Program-made: the position numbers and the translations under genes
NCBI RefSeq assembly: GCF_004114955.1
Contig: NZ_CP030053.1
Location: forward strand, 3,658,001-3,722,000
DNA length: 64,000 nt
Reading direction: 5' to 3'
Origin: Bradyrhizobium guangzhouense
GTDB lineage: Bacteria > Pseudomonadota > Alphaproteobacteria > Rhizobiales > Xanthobacteraceae
Notes under the pieces: generated by a model
Database searches by the model: none
What the model was told of the DNA's origin: nothing
Seen by the model: the letters and a program-made list of their open reading frames with translations, nothing else
Shown: positions 26,066 through 36,092 of the stretch, in pieces
Layout of the letters: every line of letters starts with the position of its first letter
How positions within the stretch are numbered: the stretch's first letter is position 1

Positions 26066-27184
26066 ATGGCGGCGGAGAAGAGCGGCGAGCTGCCCGGCGA
26101 GGCGGGGCGTGGCCCTGATGACACCATGCTGTGGCCGTTTGCGGCAGCAAGGCTCGCGATGGATGCCTGCTTCTGGTGGCTGGAACGCAGCCCGGCGGAG
26201 CAGGGTGAGAGCGAGCTCCCCTGGACCACATCAGGCACCGTGGCGCTGGAGCTTGCCACCATGCGGCTTCGTGATTGTGCGCGGACGCGATCCGGCCAGC
26301 CGGCGCTGGTCTGCGCCCCCTATGCGCTGCATCGGGCCCTGATTGCCGATTTCGCGCCCGGTCACAGCGTGGTGCAGTCGCTGCAACAGGGCGGTATCGA
26401 TCGAATCTATCTCACCGACTGGCGCTCGGCCACGCCCGAGATGCGCCACCTCTCGATCGACAGCTATCTGTCCGATCTCAACGTCGCCGTCGACGAGATC
26501 GGCGCCCCGGTCGATCTGGTCGGCCTTTGCCAGGGTGGTTGGCTGTCGCTGCTCTATGCCGCGCGCTTTCCGGCCAAGGTGCGCCGGCTGGTGCTGGTGG
26601 GTGCGCCGGTCGACCTCTCGGTCGAATCCAGGCTGGCGCAGCTCGCCCGCAACGCGCCGGTGATGGTCTATGATCAGCTCGTCGCGCGCGGCGGCGGCAA
26701 TGTCAGCGGAGAGGAGATGTTGCATGTCTGGTCCAAGGTGCCAGGCCCCGACGACATCGCGGCGGCATTGCAGCGAGACCTCTCGGACGAGGAGGGCGCG
26801 GCCCTGCTGGCGCGCTTCGACCGTTGGAACGGCGAAACCCTCAATTTGCCCGGTGCCTACTATCTTCAGATCGTCAACTGGATCTTTCGCGAGAACCGGA
26901 TCGCATCGGGCCAGTTCACCGCGCTTGGCCGTGCCATCGACCTGAGGGAGGTCAAGGCGCCGGTCTTCCTGTTGGCCGGGCTCGATGACGACGTCGTGCC
27001 GGCCGCGCAGGCATTTGCCACGGCGAAGCTCGTCGGCACGCCGCCGGCTTTCGTTGCAGCACGCTCCGAGCCGAGCGACCATCTCGGCCTGTTCATGGGT
27101 GCGCGGACCCATGCCCATGCCTGGCCCCGGATCGCCGAATGGCTGCGCAACGATCTCTCCAGCGTGCTGGCGCGCAGCGCCTGA
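26066..27184 (+). CDS. Alpha/beta hydrolase resembling class III PHA synthase (PhaC-like)
   Basis: The 372-residue protein has the PhaC-type lipase box with a cysteine nucleophile, DLVGLCQGGWLSLLYAARFP (C155), an Asp in FLLAGLDDDVVP (about 306) and a His in PSDHLGLFMG (about 338). The preceding DRIYLTDWRSATPE region also follows the class III synthase pattern. The synthase partner PhaE is not adjacent. A polyhydroxyalkanoate synthase, a thioester hydrolase or a depolymerase-like role are all possible. The start at 26066 avoids overlap with pncA. It lies between pncA and nadE. Confidence 0.7.
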   Translation: MAAEKSGELPGEAGRGPDDTMLWPFAAARLAMDACFWWLERSPAEQGESELPWTTSGTVALELATMRLRDCARTRSGQPALVCAPYALHRALIADFAPGHSVVQSLQQGGIDRIYLTDWRSATPEMRHLSIDSYLSDLNVAVDEIGAPVDLVGLCQGGWLSLLYAARFPAKVRRLVLVGAPVDLSVESRLAQLARNAPVMVYDQLVARGGGNVSGEEMLHVWSKVPGPDDIAAALQRDLSDEEGAALLARFDRWNGETLNLPGAYYLQIVNWIFRENRIASGQFTALGRAIDLREVKAPVFLLAGLDDDVVPAAQAFATAKLVGTPPAFVAARSEPSDHLGLFMGARTHAHAWPRIAEWLRNDLSSVLARSA

Positions 27185-27314
27185 CAGCAGGCGCGGCTTG
27201 CAAGTCCGTTATGCATGATGGCGGATGGCCTGCACGGGGCCCGGTCGATGGGCTACATAGTATCCGGAGCCGGCTGCGGCTGGCTTGCGACAAGGTTTAA
27301 GGGTCCTCCGCGCG

Positions 27315-29348
27315 ATGAGCTTCTATTCGATCTACGCCCACGGCTTTGCGCGCGTTGCGGCCTGCGTCACCACCTCCCATGTGGCCGATCCGGCGGCCAA
27401 TACCAAGGCGGTCGTCGCGGCGGCGAAGGCTTGCGACGCGCAGTCGGTCGCAGTCGCCGTGTTTCCCGAGCTGTGCCTGTCCGGCTACGCGATCGAGGAC
27501 CTCGTCAAGCAGGATCCACTGCTCGACGCGATTGAGCGCGGCCTCGTTTCGATCGTCGAGGCTTCCTCGGCGCTGATGACGGTGTTGATCGTCGGCGCTC
27601 CGTTGCGCTTCGGCCATCGCATCTACAATTGCGCCGTCGTCGTTCACCGCGGCAGCGTTCTGGGCGTCGTGCCCAAGAGCTATTTGCCGACCTATCGCGA
27701 ATTCTACGAGGGGCGCCATTTCGCCTCGGGCGCGGGCATCGCCGGTGAGGCCATTGCCATCGGCAAACTCCAGGCGCCATTCGGCACCGACCTGCTGTTT
27801 GCGGCTGACGACGTCCCGGGCCTGACCATCGGCGTAGAGATTTGCGAGGACATGTGGATCCCGGTGACGCCGGCCTCCGAGCTGGCGCTATCAGGCGCCA
27901 GCGTGCTGATCAACCTCTCGGGCAGCCCGATCACGATCGGCCGGGCGCGCTCGCGTGCGCTGCTCTGCCAATCGACCTCGGCACGCTGCCTGGCAGCCTA
28001 CGTTTATTCCGCGGCAGGCGCTGGGGAATCCACCACGGACCTGGCCTGGGACGGCCAGACCTCGATCTACGAGAACGGCGTGCTGCTGGCCGAAGGCGAG
28101 CGCTTCAGGCAGGACGGCCAAATCACGATGGCCGACGTCGACCTCGACCTGCTCAGGCAGGAGCGTGCCTCGATGGGCACGTTCGACGACAACCGCCGGC
28201 AGCGCGAGGCGCTATTCCGGAAAGTGACATTCGCCCTCAAGCCGCCCTCTGTGGACATCGGCTTCCTGCGCAAGGTCGAGCGTTTCCCGTTCGTGCCGAG
28301 CGACGAGCATTTGCTCGAGCAGGACTGCTACGAGGCCTACAACATCCAGGTCGCGGGGCTTGTGCAGCGCATGCGCGCCACCGGCACCAAGCGTGTCGTG
28401 ATCGGCGTATCGGGCGGCCTGGATTCCACCCACGCGCTGATCGTCGCCGCCAAGGCCGTCGACCTGCTCGGTCTGCCGCGCGAGAATATCCTCGCCTACA
28501 CCATGCCGGGCTTTGCCACCGGCAGCGAAAGCAAGACCAACGCACTGGCGCTGATGAAGGCGTTGCGGACCACCGGGCAGGAGCTCGACATCCGCACCAC
28601 CGCCACGCAGATGCTGAAGGACATCGGCCATCCCTTCGGCAAGGGCGAGAAAGTCTACGACGTGACCTTCGAGAACGTGCAGGCGGGCCTGCGCACCGAC
28701 TATCTATTCCGCCTTGCCAACCACCACGGCGGCATCGTCATCGGTACCGGCGACCTCTCGGAGCTCGCGCTCGGCTGGTGTACCTATGGCGTCGGCGACC
28801 AGATGGCGCACTACAATGTCAACGCCGGCGTGCCAAAGACGCTGATCCAGCATCTGATCCGCTGGGTGATTGCTTCGAAGCAGTTCAGCGGCGATGTGAA
28901 CGGGACACTGGCCTCAATCCTCTCGGCCGAAATCTCGCCGGAGCTGGTTCCAGTGAAGCCTGGCGAGAAGCCGCAAAGCACCGAGGCTTCGGTCGGGCCC
29001 TACGAATTGCAGGATTTCAATCTGTTCTACACGCTGCGCTTCGGCCTGCGGCCGTCCAAGATCGCCTTCATGGCGTTCCAGGCGTGGAAGGATGTCGCTG
29101 CGGGCGAATGGCCGCCGGCTTTCCCGGCCGATAAACGCCGCGCCTATGATCTCCGGGAGATCCGCCGCTGGCTCGAGGTCTTCCTGCGCCGGTTCTTCGC
29201 TTTCAGCCAGTTCAAGCGCTCGGCCATGCCGAACGGGCCAAAGGTTTCAGCAGGCGGCTCGCTGTCGCCGCGCGGCGACTGGCGGGCGCCGTCGGACTCG
29301 AGCGCTGCGGCCTGGCTTGAGGATCTGGAACGAAACGTGCCGAACTGA
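27315..29348 (+). CDS. nadE: Glutamine-dependent NAD+ synthetase
   Basis: The 677-residue two-domain enzyme amidates nicotinic acid adenine dinucleotide to NAD+. The N-terminal nitrilase-type glutaminase has its triad in [15 protein letters not shown] (Glu), [16 protein letters not shown] (Lys) and [12 protein letters not shown] (Cys). The C-terminal synthetase has the PP-loop [14 protein letters not shown] near 365 and [17 protein letters not shown]. The start at 27315 gives the usual N-terminus ([18 protein letters not shown]). With pncA upstream it completes nicotinamide salvage, though not necessarily as one operon. Confidence 0.95.
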   Translation: MSFYSIYAHGFARVAACVTTSHVADPAANTKAVVAAAKACDAQSVAVAVFPELCLSGYAIEDLVKQDPLLDAIERGLVSIVEASSALMTVLIVGAPLRFGHRIYNCAVVVHRGSVLGVVPKSYLPTYREFYEGRHFASGAGIAGEAIAIGKLQAPFGTDLLFAADDVPGLTIGVEICEDMWIPVTPASELALSGASVLINLSGSPITIGRARSRALLCQSTSARCLAAYVYSAAGAGESTTDLAWDGQTSIYENGVLLAEGERFRQDGQITMADVDLDLLRQERASMGTFDDNRRQREALFRKVTFALKPPSVDIGFLRKVERFPFVPSDEHLLEQDCYEAYNIQVAGLVQRMRATGTKRVVIGVSGGLDSTHALIVAAKAVDLLGLPRENILAYTMPGFATGSESKTNALALMKALRTTGQELDIRTTATQMLKDIGHPFGKGEKVYDVTFENVQAGLRTDYLFRLANHHGGIVIGTGDLSELALGWCTYGVGDQMAHYNVNAGVPKTLIQHLIRWVIASKQFSGDVNGTLASILSAEISPELVPVKPGEKPQSTEASVGPYELQDFNLFYTLRFGLRPSKIAFMAFQAWKDVAAGEWPPAFPADKRRAYDLREIRRWLEVFLRRFFAFSQFKRSAMPNGPKVSAGGSLSPRGDWRAPSDSSAAAWLEDLERNVPN

Positions 29349-29386
29349 GGGCGCAGCCCGATCGGCATTGTTGGGGAGACGATCTG

Positions 29387-29770
29387 ATGTCGGCCGGGGA
29401 CGGGTCGGGAGCAGGCGAGGAGGCCGGGGTCATCAATGGCCTCTACATCTTCGACATCGAGATGCGTGACGGCAAGCGCGGCCAGGCGAGAGGCGTGGTC
29501 GTGCTGTGCGACGGGCGCATCATGGGGGGCGACAGTTATTTCTACTATACCGGCAGCTACACCTTCCGGAACGGCAAGTGGCGCGGCGACATGATCGTCA
29601 ACCAGCACACCGAAGCAGTCGGAAGGACTCTCGCGTTCGGAGGCAGGGAGGTCACCTGCGGCTTTTCGGGGGACTATTCGGCTGGCGGCGCAGAGGTTGA
29701 TGGCATGGCACTGGTCGGCAAGACCAGCGTGACCTTCACGGCGCGGCTGACATTACAGGACGCGATGTAG
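29387..29770 (+). CDS. GrlR-family small regulatory-like protein
   Basis: The 127-residue protein matches the GrlR fold: GLYIFDIEMRDGKRGQARGVVVLCDGRIMGGDSYFYYTGSY, WRGDMIVNQHTEA and a closing KTSVTFTARL. In pathogenic E. coli GrlR binds and inhibits the type III secretion activator GrlA, but family members occur widely in non-pathogens. No GrlA partner or secretion genes are nearby, so the cellular role is unknown. GGGGAGA lies before the ATG at 29387. Confidence 0.75.
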   Translation: MSAGDGSGAGEEAGVINGLYIFDIEMRDGKRGQARGVVVLCDGRIMGGDSYFYYTGSYTFRNGKWRGDMIVNQHTEAVGRTLAFGGREVTCGFSGDYSAGGAEVDGMALVGKTSVTFTARLTLQDAM

Positions 29771-29875
29771 GCGCGATCTATCTTCCCACGGGTTAATCGC
29801 GGCGTTCCGGGTCAGGAACATTCGCACCGACAGAGCGTTCGCGTCTGTCATTGCGATTTGTTCAGGAGAGGGACC

Positions 29876-31150
29876 ATGCGTAAACATCTGATGTTATCGA
29901 CCGCAGCGATTGGACTTATGCTCGCATCCGGCGTTGCCTATGCTCAGGCGCCCGAGCGCAAGGACGAGCCGAAACGGACCGAGGAACCGGCGAAGGGCGC
30001 CGCGCCGCAGCGCGGCGGTGCTGCCCAGGAGCACGCCCAGGAGCGTGTCCAAGAGCGCGCACAGGGCGCCCAGGAAAAGCTGCAGGGCGCGGGCCGCGAG
30101 GAGACGGGCGGCGCTGCCAAGCACGAGACTAGCGAAGACAAGCGTCAGCCGACCACCGCCGCCGAGCACAACGCGCCGAACGCTAAGGAGCAGGCACAAG
30201 AATCCCGCGAGCCGTCGAAGGATCGCAACCGGGAGGCCGAGAGCGCGAAATCGGGACACGACGCCGACAAGAGCCGCGCCGAGACGAAGTCGGACAAGTC
30301 TGCGCCGCAGAAATCAACGGCCGAGTCCGAGAAATCAAAGAGCGGTCCTGCTGGCCAACAGAACGAGCGCACGGGAGCTGCAGCCAACCAGGGCGAGCGT
30401 AACCAGACCCAACCTCCACGCAACGCAGCGGAGCAGCAACCCGCACAACAAGGCAATCGGCCGGCCACGGCAACCGACACGAGCCGGACGCAGCCAACCA
30501 ACAACGCACAGAGCGCACCTGCCACCGGGACGCAAACCAATCAAGCCAATCAAACCACCCAGACCAACACGCAGGTCAGCCAGCAGACCCGTGTGAACTC
30601 CGAGAAGCAGGTGCAGATCTCGGAACGACTGAGCCACGAGCACCTGGCGGAGCCGGAGCGCAACCTGAACATCTCGATCCGTGTCGGCGAGGCGATTCCC
30701 CCGCGTGTGCATCTCTATCGGCTGCCGCCCGAGATCGTCTCGATCGAGCCGGAGTACCGGGACTACGAATATTTCGCGACGGATGATGACGTCGTCATCG
30801 TGGAGCCGCGGACGCATCGCATCGTCAGCCAGGTGCCTCGCGATCCGTCGCGGGCCCGCGCGGAGATGAGCAGTGGCGCATCAACGAGCATGGCCGCGAC
30901 CGGCGGCAGCAACGCAAGCAGCAACGTCAATTGCCGGATCATGCGGCGTGACGCCTCGGGTAACGTTGCCGAAGTCGAGCCGTCAACGGTGGGCTCGAAT
31001 GCGCGCGTGGATACACTGAGCGTGACGGTTCAGATGCCCGGCGGCGGCTCATCCGCCTCGATTCCGCTCGGTGCCCCCGTTGGCGACATCATGGTCGCGA
31101 CGCAAGGACAGGGCGATTGCACGGTGACCATCGAGCCGCAAACCCGCTGA
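29876..31150 (+). CDS. Secreted DUF1236-domain protein with long low-complexity region
   Basis: The 424-residue product has a signal peptide (MLSTAAIGLMLASGVAYAQ) and about 210 residues of charged and Gln/Asn/Thr-rich low complexity that should be disordered. A DUF1236-type segment follows (about 240-310: PPRVHLYRLPPEIVSIEPEYRDYEYFATDDDVVIVEPRTHRIV). The C-terminal part (about 345-424) is a further small domain with CRIMRRDASGNVAEVEPSTVG. DUF1236 is common in Bradyrhizobium and its function is unknown. The ATG at 29876 follows AGGAGAGGG. Confidence 0.85.
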   Translation: MRKHLMLSTAAIGLMLASGVAYAQAPERKDEPKRTEEPAKGAAPQRGGAAQEHAQERVQERAQGAQEKLQGAGREETGGAAKHETSEDKRQPTTAAEHNAPNAKEQAQESREPSKDRNREAESAKSGHDADKSRAETKSDKSAPQKSTAESEKSKSGPAGQQNERTGAAANQGERNQTQPPRNAAEQQPAQQGNRPATATDTSRTQPTNNAQSAPATGTQTNQANQTTQTNTQVSQQTRVNSEKQVQISERLSHEHLAEPERNLNISIRVGEAIPPRVHLYRLPPEIVSIEPEYRDYEYFATDDDVVIVEPRTHRIVSQVPRDPSRARAEMSSGASTSMAATGGSNASSNVNCRIMRRDASGNVAEVEPSTVGSNARVDTLSVTVQMPGGGSSASIPLGAPVGDIMVATQGQGDCTVTIEPQTR

Positions 31151-31196
31151 GGGCGCGACCGGCAAAGGCGCTGTCAACAGGACGCCTCCAGAAACG

Positions 31197-31236
31197 ATTT
31201 CGCGCCGCGTGGCTGATCAAGCCGGCGGCGCGAAAT
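31197..31236 (+). terminator. Terminator-like stem-loop after DUF1236 gene
   Basis: ATTTCGCGCCGC and GCGGCGCGAAAT are perfect 12-base inverted arms around a 16-base loop that can itself pair (GGCT-GATCA-AGCC). It lies 46 bases after the stop. No T run beyond ATT, so termination may be partial. Confidence 0.6.
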
Positions 31237-31257
31237 TGCGTTCGAAGTAGAAAGTTC

Positions 31258-31290
31258 CGAGGTCCGGAGTGCCTAGGAGTCCGGACCTCG
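31258..31290. other. Perfect 11-base inverted repeat
   Basis: CGAGGTCCGGA and TCCGGACCTCG are separated by 11 bases. It follows the terminator-like structure by 21 bases. It may be a second terminator stem or a protein-binding site. Confidence 0.5.
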
Positions 31291-31632
31291 TCACCTTGCC
31301 CCAGCCTTCAATCCCCCGCCCCATGTGGTCCCCCAACCCCATAGTGCGCGATCAGAGGGTGATGCCCGTGGAAGTGGCCGCCGATCGATGTCGTGCGATG
31401 TACGCGAGATCGAATTAGGATTCCATTCCGGATCACTACGGACTGAAAAACACTTGATCCCGCACGCCGATCCGTGCGCGAGCGCACGCTGTATTTGCCT
31501 GCACGAAATCGATGCAAGCGCGCGACACGATGTCCACATTTCCAGCAACTTGCGGAACCTCGATTTCACCGGCCTGTCATTGAACTGGTCTAGCGCTGCT
31601 CCCTGTCATTGCTGACAATCGAGGAGCAAGCC

Positions 31633-32448
31633 ATGTCGAAGCCGGTGTTGGGCGCCGCACTGTCCATCAAGTCGATCCCCGCTCACCGCGACTGGCTTCT
31701 CGAACGGCAGCGCGATCTCGAAATTCAGGACTTCTTCCGCGCCGACCTGCTTGATGGCGACTGGCGCACGCCCGCCGCTGAAATCAAGCAGATGCTCTCG
31801 GGCCATACCGGGCGCCTCGGCATCCACGGCCCGTTCTGGGGCTTCAAGATCGACAGCCACGATCCCCTGATCAGCCAGGTGGTGACCAAGCGGCTGCTGC
31901 AAGGTCTTGATGCCGCAGAATTCCTCGGTGCGACGCAGATGGTCGTGCATTCGCCGTTCACGACCTGGGACCACAACAATCTCGATCTCTATCCGGACAA
32001 CCGCGCCAACATCGTCGAGCGCGTCAAGGCGACATTGGCCGAGGTGATCGCGCGCGCCGAGACCATCGGCTGCGAGATCGTCATCGAGAACATCGAGGAC
32101 AAGGACCCGCGCGACCGGGTCCGTCTCGCCAAGGCGCTCGAAAGCAGCAAGGTCCGCGTCTCGCTCGACACCGGCCATGCCAACTACGCGCACATCTCCA
32201 CCGCAGCGCCGCCGGTCGACTATTACGTCGAGACCGCCGGCGACATGCTGACGCATGTGCACCTTCAGGACACCGACGGTTTTGCCGACCGGCATTGGGC
32301 GCCGGGCGAGGGCAACATCCCCTGGGTCGCCGTCTTCCGCTCGCTCGGCCGGCTGACTTCCAATCCACGGCTGATCCTCGAGCTGCGCAACCACGACGAC
32401 GTCCGCAAGGGCGCCGCGCATCTCGCCGCGCTCGGTCTCGCCGAATAA
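31633..32448 (+). CDS. Sugar phosphate isomerase/epimerase family protein (TIM barrel)
   Basis: The 271-residue protein belongs to the xylose-isomerase-like TIM barrel family: GIHGPFWGFKIDSHDP, MVVHSPFTTWDHNN, EIVIENIEDKDP (Glu ligand), VRVSLDTGHANYAH (Asp/His ligands) and THVHLQDTDGFADRHWAPGEG (His and metal-site residues). It probably isomerises or epimerises a sugar or sugar acid. It is followed after 29 bases by an oligopeptide-type ABC transporter, so the compound imported there may be its source of substrate. The precise reaction is unknown. Confidence 0.85.
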   Translation: MSKPVLGAALSIKSIPAHRDWLLERQRDLEIQDFFRADLLDGDWRTPAAEIKQMLSGHTGRLGIHGPFWGFKIDSHDPLISQVVTKRLLQGLDAAEFLGATQMVVHSPFTTWDHNNLDLYPDNRANIVERVKATLAEVIARAETIGCEIVIENIEDKDPRDRVRLAKALESSKVRVSLDTGHANYAHISTAAPPVDYYVETAGDMLTHVHLQDTDGFADRHWAPGEGNIPWVAVFRSLGRLTSNPRLILELRNHDDVRKGAAHLAALGLAE

Positions 32449-32477
32449 TCAGATCACACAGGGCAGGGGTCACCGCC

Positions 32478-34115
32478 ATGAGCAAACTTACCCGTCGCAC
32501 CGTTCTGAAGGCTGGCGGCGCTGCCACCGGCACGCTGCCGCTGCCGCGTTTCGCGATCGCGCAAGGCGACAACCGCCCGTCGGTGACGATCGCCGTGCAG
32601 AAAGTGACGAACGCCAACGTGCTCGACGTGCTGCGCGAGCAATCCAATGTCGGCGAGCGCGTGTTCTTCTCCTCGATCTGGGAAGGCCTGATCTCCAAGA
32701 ACTGGCGCGGCAATCTCGAAGCCGTGCCGGGCCTTGCCACCGAATGGCGCCGCATCGACGACCAGACCGTCGAGGTAAAGCTGCGCCAGGGTGTCAAATT
32801 CCAAAATGGTGACGAGCTGACCGCTGAAGACGTCGTCTTCACCTTCAGCCGCGAACGCATGTTCGGCGAGACCGAGGCAAAGAGCCGCACAACCATTCAG
32901 GCATTCGAAAAGATCCCGATGCCGAAGCCCGGCAAGGAGTTGCCGCCCGACGTGCCCGCGGTCGCGCGCCGCATCTGGCCGGACCTCGTCCGCGTCGACG
33001 CCGTCGACAAGTACACGGTTCGCTTCTACAACGCGACGCCCGACGTCACCATCGAGGGACGCCTGTCGCGCTACGGCTCTGATATCATGAACCGCCGCGC
33101 CTGGGACGAATCTGCGAGCTATCTCGACTGGGCGCGCAAGCCTGTCACCACGGGACCGTACAAGGTCGTCGAGCTCAAGCCCGACGTGTCGCTGACGCTG
33201 GAAGCGCATGACGAATATTGGGGCGGCCGCCCGCCGCTCAAGCGCATCCGCTTCCTCGAAGTGCCTGAGGTCGCAAGCCGTATCAACGGTCTGTTGTCGG
33301 GCGAATACCAGTTCGCCTGCGACATCCCGCCGGACCAGATCGCCGGCATCGAGAAGAATGCTGCCTTCGAGGTGCAGGGCGGCACCATCCTCAATCACCG
33401 CCTCACCGTGTTCGACAAGAACCACGCCGTGCTCGCCAATCCGCTGGTGCGCCGCGCCTTCACCCATGCAATCGACCGCCAGGCCATCGTCGACAGCCTG
33501 TGGGCCGGCCGCACCCGCGTGCCGAAGGGCCTGCAATGGGAATTCTACGGCGATATGTTCATCGCCGATTGGGACGTGCCGGCCTACGATCCGAAGCTCG
33601 CGCAGGATCTGTTGAAGCAGGCCAACTACAAGGGCGACCCGATCCCGTACCGCCTGCTCAACAACTACTACACCAATCAGGTCGCGACCGCGCAGGTGCT
33701 GGTCGAGATGTGGAAGTCGGTCGGCCTCAACGTCGAGATCGAGACCAAGGAAAACTGGTCGCAGATCATGGAACGCGCACCGACCCGCGCGCTGCGCGAC
33801 TGGTCGAACTCGGCCGCCTTCAACGATCCGGTGTCGTCGCTGGTCGCCCAGCACGGTCCGAACGGCCAGCAACAGCAGATCGGCGAATGGACCAACGCCG
33901 AGCTGAACAAGCTCTCCGAGTTCCTGGAGACGTCGACCGACCGCGCCGCGCGCAAGAAGGCGTTCCACCGCATGCTGGAGATCGCCGAGCGCGAGGACCC
34001 CGCCTACACGGTGCTCCACCAGAACGCGACCTTCACGGCCAAGCCGAAGTCGATCAAGTGGAAAGCCTCTCCCGCCTTCGCGATGGATTTCCGCGCCGGC
34101 AATTTCGAGGCGTAA
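32478..34115 (+). CDS. ABC transporter substrate-binding protein (family 5, Dpp/Opp type), Tat-like signal
   Basis: The 545-residue periplasmic protein starts MSKLTRRTVLKAGGAATGT, a twin-arginine-like signal ending FAIAQG. The family-5 domain has LEAVPGLATEWRRIDDQTVEVKLRQGVKFQNGDELTAEDVVFTF near 75-120 (quoted in part) and DPVSSLVAQHGPNGQQ near 455. It binds peptides, oligosaccharides, opines or similar. It is the first component of a five-gene ABC system (binding protein, two ATPases, two permeases), preceded by an epimerase-like gene. The substrate cannot be read. Confidence 0.9.
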   Translation: MSKLTRRTVLKAGGAATGTLPLPRFAIAQGDNRPSVTIAVQKVTNANVLDVLREQSNVGERVFFSSIWEGLISKNWRGNLEAVPGLATEWRRIDDQTVEVKLRQGVKFQNGDELTAEDVVFTFSRERMFGETEAKSRTTIQAFEKIPMPKPGKELPPDVPAVARRIWPDLVRVDAVDKYTVRFYNATPDVTIEGRLSRYGSDIMNRRAWDESASYLDWARKPVTTGPYKVVELKPDVSLTLEAHDEYWGGRPPLKRIRFLEVPEVASRINGLLSGEYQFACDIPPDQIAGIEKNAAFEVQGGTILNHRLTVFDKNHAVLANPLVRRAFTHAIDRQAIVDSLWAGRTRVPKGLQWEFYGDMFIADWDVPAYDPKLAQDLLKQANYKGDPIPYRLLNNYYTNQVATAQVLVEMWKSVGLNVEIETKENWSQIMERAPTRALRDWSNSAAFNDPVSSLVAQHGPNGQQQQIGEWTNAELNKLSEFLETSTDRAARKKAFHRMLEIAEREDPAYTVLHQNATFTAKPKSIKWKASPAFAMDFRAGNFEA

Positions 34116-34119
34116 AGCC

Positions 34120-35103
34120 ATGACACCGCTGGTCAGCATCGCAGGCCTCAGCGTCGCGTTTGGCGGCGTGCCGGTTCTGCGCGGCGTCGATCTCGCTGTC
34201 GGCAAGGGCGAGGCCCTCGGCCTCGTCGGCGAGTCCGGCTCGGGCAAGTCGGTGACGTGGCTAGCCGCGCTCGGGCTGCTGCCGCGCCATGCTGATGTCT
34301 CCGGCTCCGTCCGCCTCGATGGGCGCGAACTGCTTGGCGCGCCCGCCTCCGCGCTCGACCAGGTCAGGGGCGGGCGGATCGCCATGATCTTCCAGGATCC
34401 GGCGAGTGCGCTCAATCCGGTGTTGACCATCCGCAAGCAGCTTTGCGAAGCACTGGCCCTGCATCGCGATCTCTCGGGCGAGGCGGTGAAGGCAGAGGCG
34501 CTGCGCTTGCTCAATTTGGTCGGCATTCCCGACGCGGCCCGGCGTCTGTCCGCCTATCCGCATGAATTCTCCGGCGGCCAGGTCCAGCGCATCATGATCG
34601 CGATGGCGCTCGCCGGAAATCCTGATCTCTTGATCGCGGACGAGCCGACCACCGCGCTCGATGCCACCATCCAGGCGCAGATCCTGGAGCTGCTCTCCAC
34701 CATCCGCCGCGAGATGGGCATGGCGATGGTGCTGATCAGCCATGATCTCGGCGTCGTCGCCGAGAACTGCGACCACGTCGCGGTGATGTATGCCGGCCGT
34801 ATCGTCGAGCAGGCGCCGGCTCATCAGCTGTTCGCCGATCCAGTGCACCCCTATGCGCAGGGCCTGATCGGCGCGCTGCCGCCGCTCGACGGACCGCGCC
34901 GGCGCCTGACCGCCATTCCCGGCACGGTGCCCGATCCCGCGCACATGCCTGGCGGATGCGCGTTCGCGCCGCGCTGTGCTCTTGCAGCCGAACCTTGCGG
35001 CGCTGTGGTTCCAAGCCTTGCGCCCATCGCCGACGACCGCACCGTCGCCTGCATCCGCGCCGAGGCCTCACGCCGCGCGTTGCTCGGGATCGCCGCCGAA
35101 TGA
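34120..35103 (+). CDS. Oligopeptide-type ABC transporter ATPase (DppD/OppD-like)
   Basis: The 327-residue ATPase has Walker [10 protein letters not shown], signature [15 protein letters not shown], Walker [13 protein letters not shown] and the C-terminal OppD/F-type Cys motif [17 protein letters not shown]. It lies 4 bases after the binding protein gene and its stop overlaps the next start by 4 bases. It forms a heterodimer with the OppF-like ATPase. Confidence 0.93.
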   Translation: MTPLVSIAGLSVAFGGVPVLRGVDLAVGKGEALGLVGESGSGKSVTWLAALGLLPRHADVSGSVRLDGRELLGAPASALDQVRGGRIAMIFQDPASALNPVLTIRKQLCEALALHRDLSGEAVKAEALRLLNLVGIPDAARRLSAYPHEFSGGQVQRIMIAMALAGNPDLLIADEPTTALDATIQAQILELLSTIRREMGMAMVLISHDLGVVAENCDHVAVMYAGRIVEQAPAHQLFADPVHPYAQGLIGALPPLDGPRRRLTAIPGTVPDPAHMPGGCAFAPRCALAAEPCGAVVPSLAPIADDRTVACIRAEASRRALLGIAAE

Positions 35104-36092
35104 GCGCGCCGCTCGTCGAAGTGTCCGCGATCTCGCGCAGCTATGCGATGCGCTCCGGAATGTTCGGCCGAGCTACGGCCGTTCATGCTGTCGACGGCGT
35201 GTCGCTGACGATTCCCAAGGGCGAAACGCTGGGCCTCGTCGGTGAATCCGGTTCGGGCAAGTCGACGACGGGACGCATCGTGCTCGGCCTCGAGCCGCCC
35301 GATCGCGGCGAGGTGCGGTTCGACGGCAAGCTGATCGCTGCGCCCGGAACGCCAGCATGGCGGACGCAGAGGGCGCGCATGCAGATGATCTTCCAGGATC
35401 CGCTGGGCGCGCTGGACCGGCGTTTGCCGGTCGCGACCCAGATCCGCGAACCCCTCGACACCCATGGCGTCGGCACGCCGGCCGAGCGCAATGAGCGCGT
35501 GCGCGAATTGCTGCGCGCCGTCGAGCTGACGGTTGCCCATGGCGCACGCTATCCGGGCGGCCTTTCCGGCGGCCAGCGCCAGCGCGTCGTGCTGGCGCGG
35601 GCGCTGGCGACGAAGCCCGACTTCCTCGTCTGCGACGAGCCGGTCAGCGCGCTCGACGTTTCGATCCAGGCCCAGGTCGTGAATCTGCTCTGCGACCTCC
35701 AGGCCCGGCTTGGGCTGACACTGCTGTTCATCAGCCACGATCTGCGCGTTGTCAGGCAGATCAGCAACACCGTCGCGGTCATGTATCTCGGTCGCATCGT
35801 CGAGATCGGCCGCGCCGACGATCTGTTTGCGCGGCCCGAGCATCCGTACACGCAGGCGTTGGTTTCGGCCTCGCCTGCGCCCGGCCGCCGCAGCGCGGGT
35901 CGCATCGTCTTGGCAGGCGATCCGCCGAACCCGGCCGCGCGCCCGCAAGGCTGCGCCTTCCATCCGCGCTGCCCGCGTGCCATCGCGCGCTGTGCGAGCG
36001 AGGCGCCGGTTCTCGCCGCTGTCGGCGGCGATCGCCAAGTGGCCTGCCATCTCGTGACGGGGCAGCAAGCCCAGACTCGGGACGCGGCGTGA
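35100..36092 (+). CDS. Oligopeptide-type ABC transporter ATPase (DppF/OppF-like)
   Basis: The 330-residue ATPase has Walker [10 protein letters not shown], signature LSGGQRQRVVLARAL, Walker B FLVCDEPVSALD and the C-terminal motif PQGCAFHPRCPRAIARC. The start at 35100 overlaps the preceding stop (ATGA). A longer in-frame reading from 34956 is inside the previous gene and rejected. Partner of the OppD-like ATPase. Confidence 0.93.
   Translation: MSAPLVEVSAISRSYAMRSGMFGRATAVHAVDGVSLTIPKGETLGLVGESGSGKSTTGRIVLGLEPPDRGEVRFDGKLIAAPGTPAWRTQRARMQMIFQDPLGALDRRLPVATQIREPLDTHGVGTPAERNERVRELLRAVELTVAHGARYPGGLSGGQRQRVVLARALATKPDFLVCDEPVSALDVSIQAQVVNLLCDLQARLGLTLLFISHDLRVVRQISNTVAVMYLGRIVEIGRADDLFARPEHPYTQALVSASPAPGRRSAGRIVLAGDPPNPAARPQGCAFHPRCPRAIARCASEAPVLAAVGGDRQVACHLVTGQQAQTRDAA

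Larger units (their letters stand above)
31151..31632. other. Intergenic region with two stem-loops, no gene
   Basis: The 482-base gap holds two stable inverted repeats (annotated separately) in its first 140 bases. The remaining 340 bases show no convincing coding frame, although short frames exist on both strands. The promoter of the following operon should lie in the last 200 bases, but I could not assign it. Confidence 0.6.

Noticed and set aside
32454..34526. A 690-codon open frame on the minus strand
   Set aside because: It lies antisense to a clear family-5 binding protein and part of its ATPase gene. Long antisense frames are expected at this G+C content, and the translation is rich in His/Arg/Asp without any motif.
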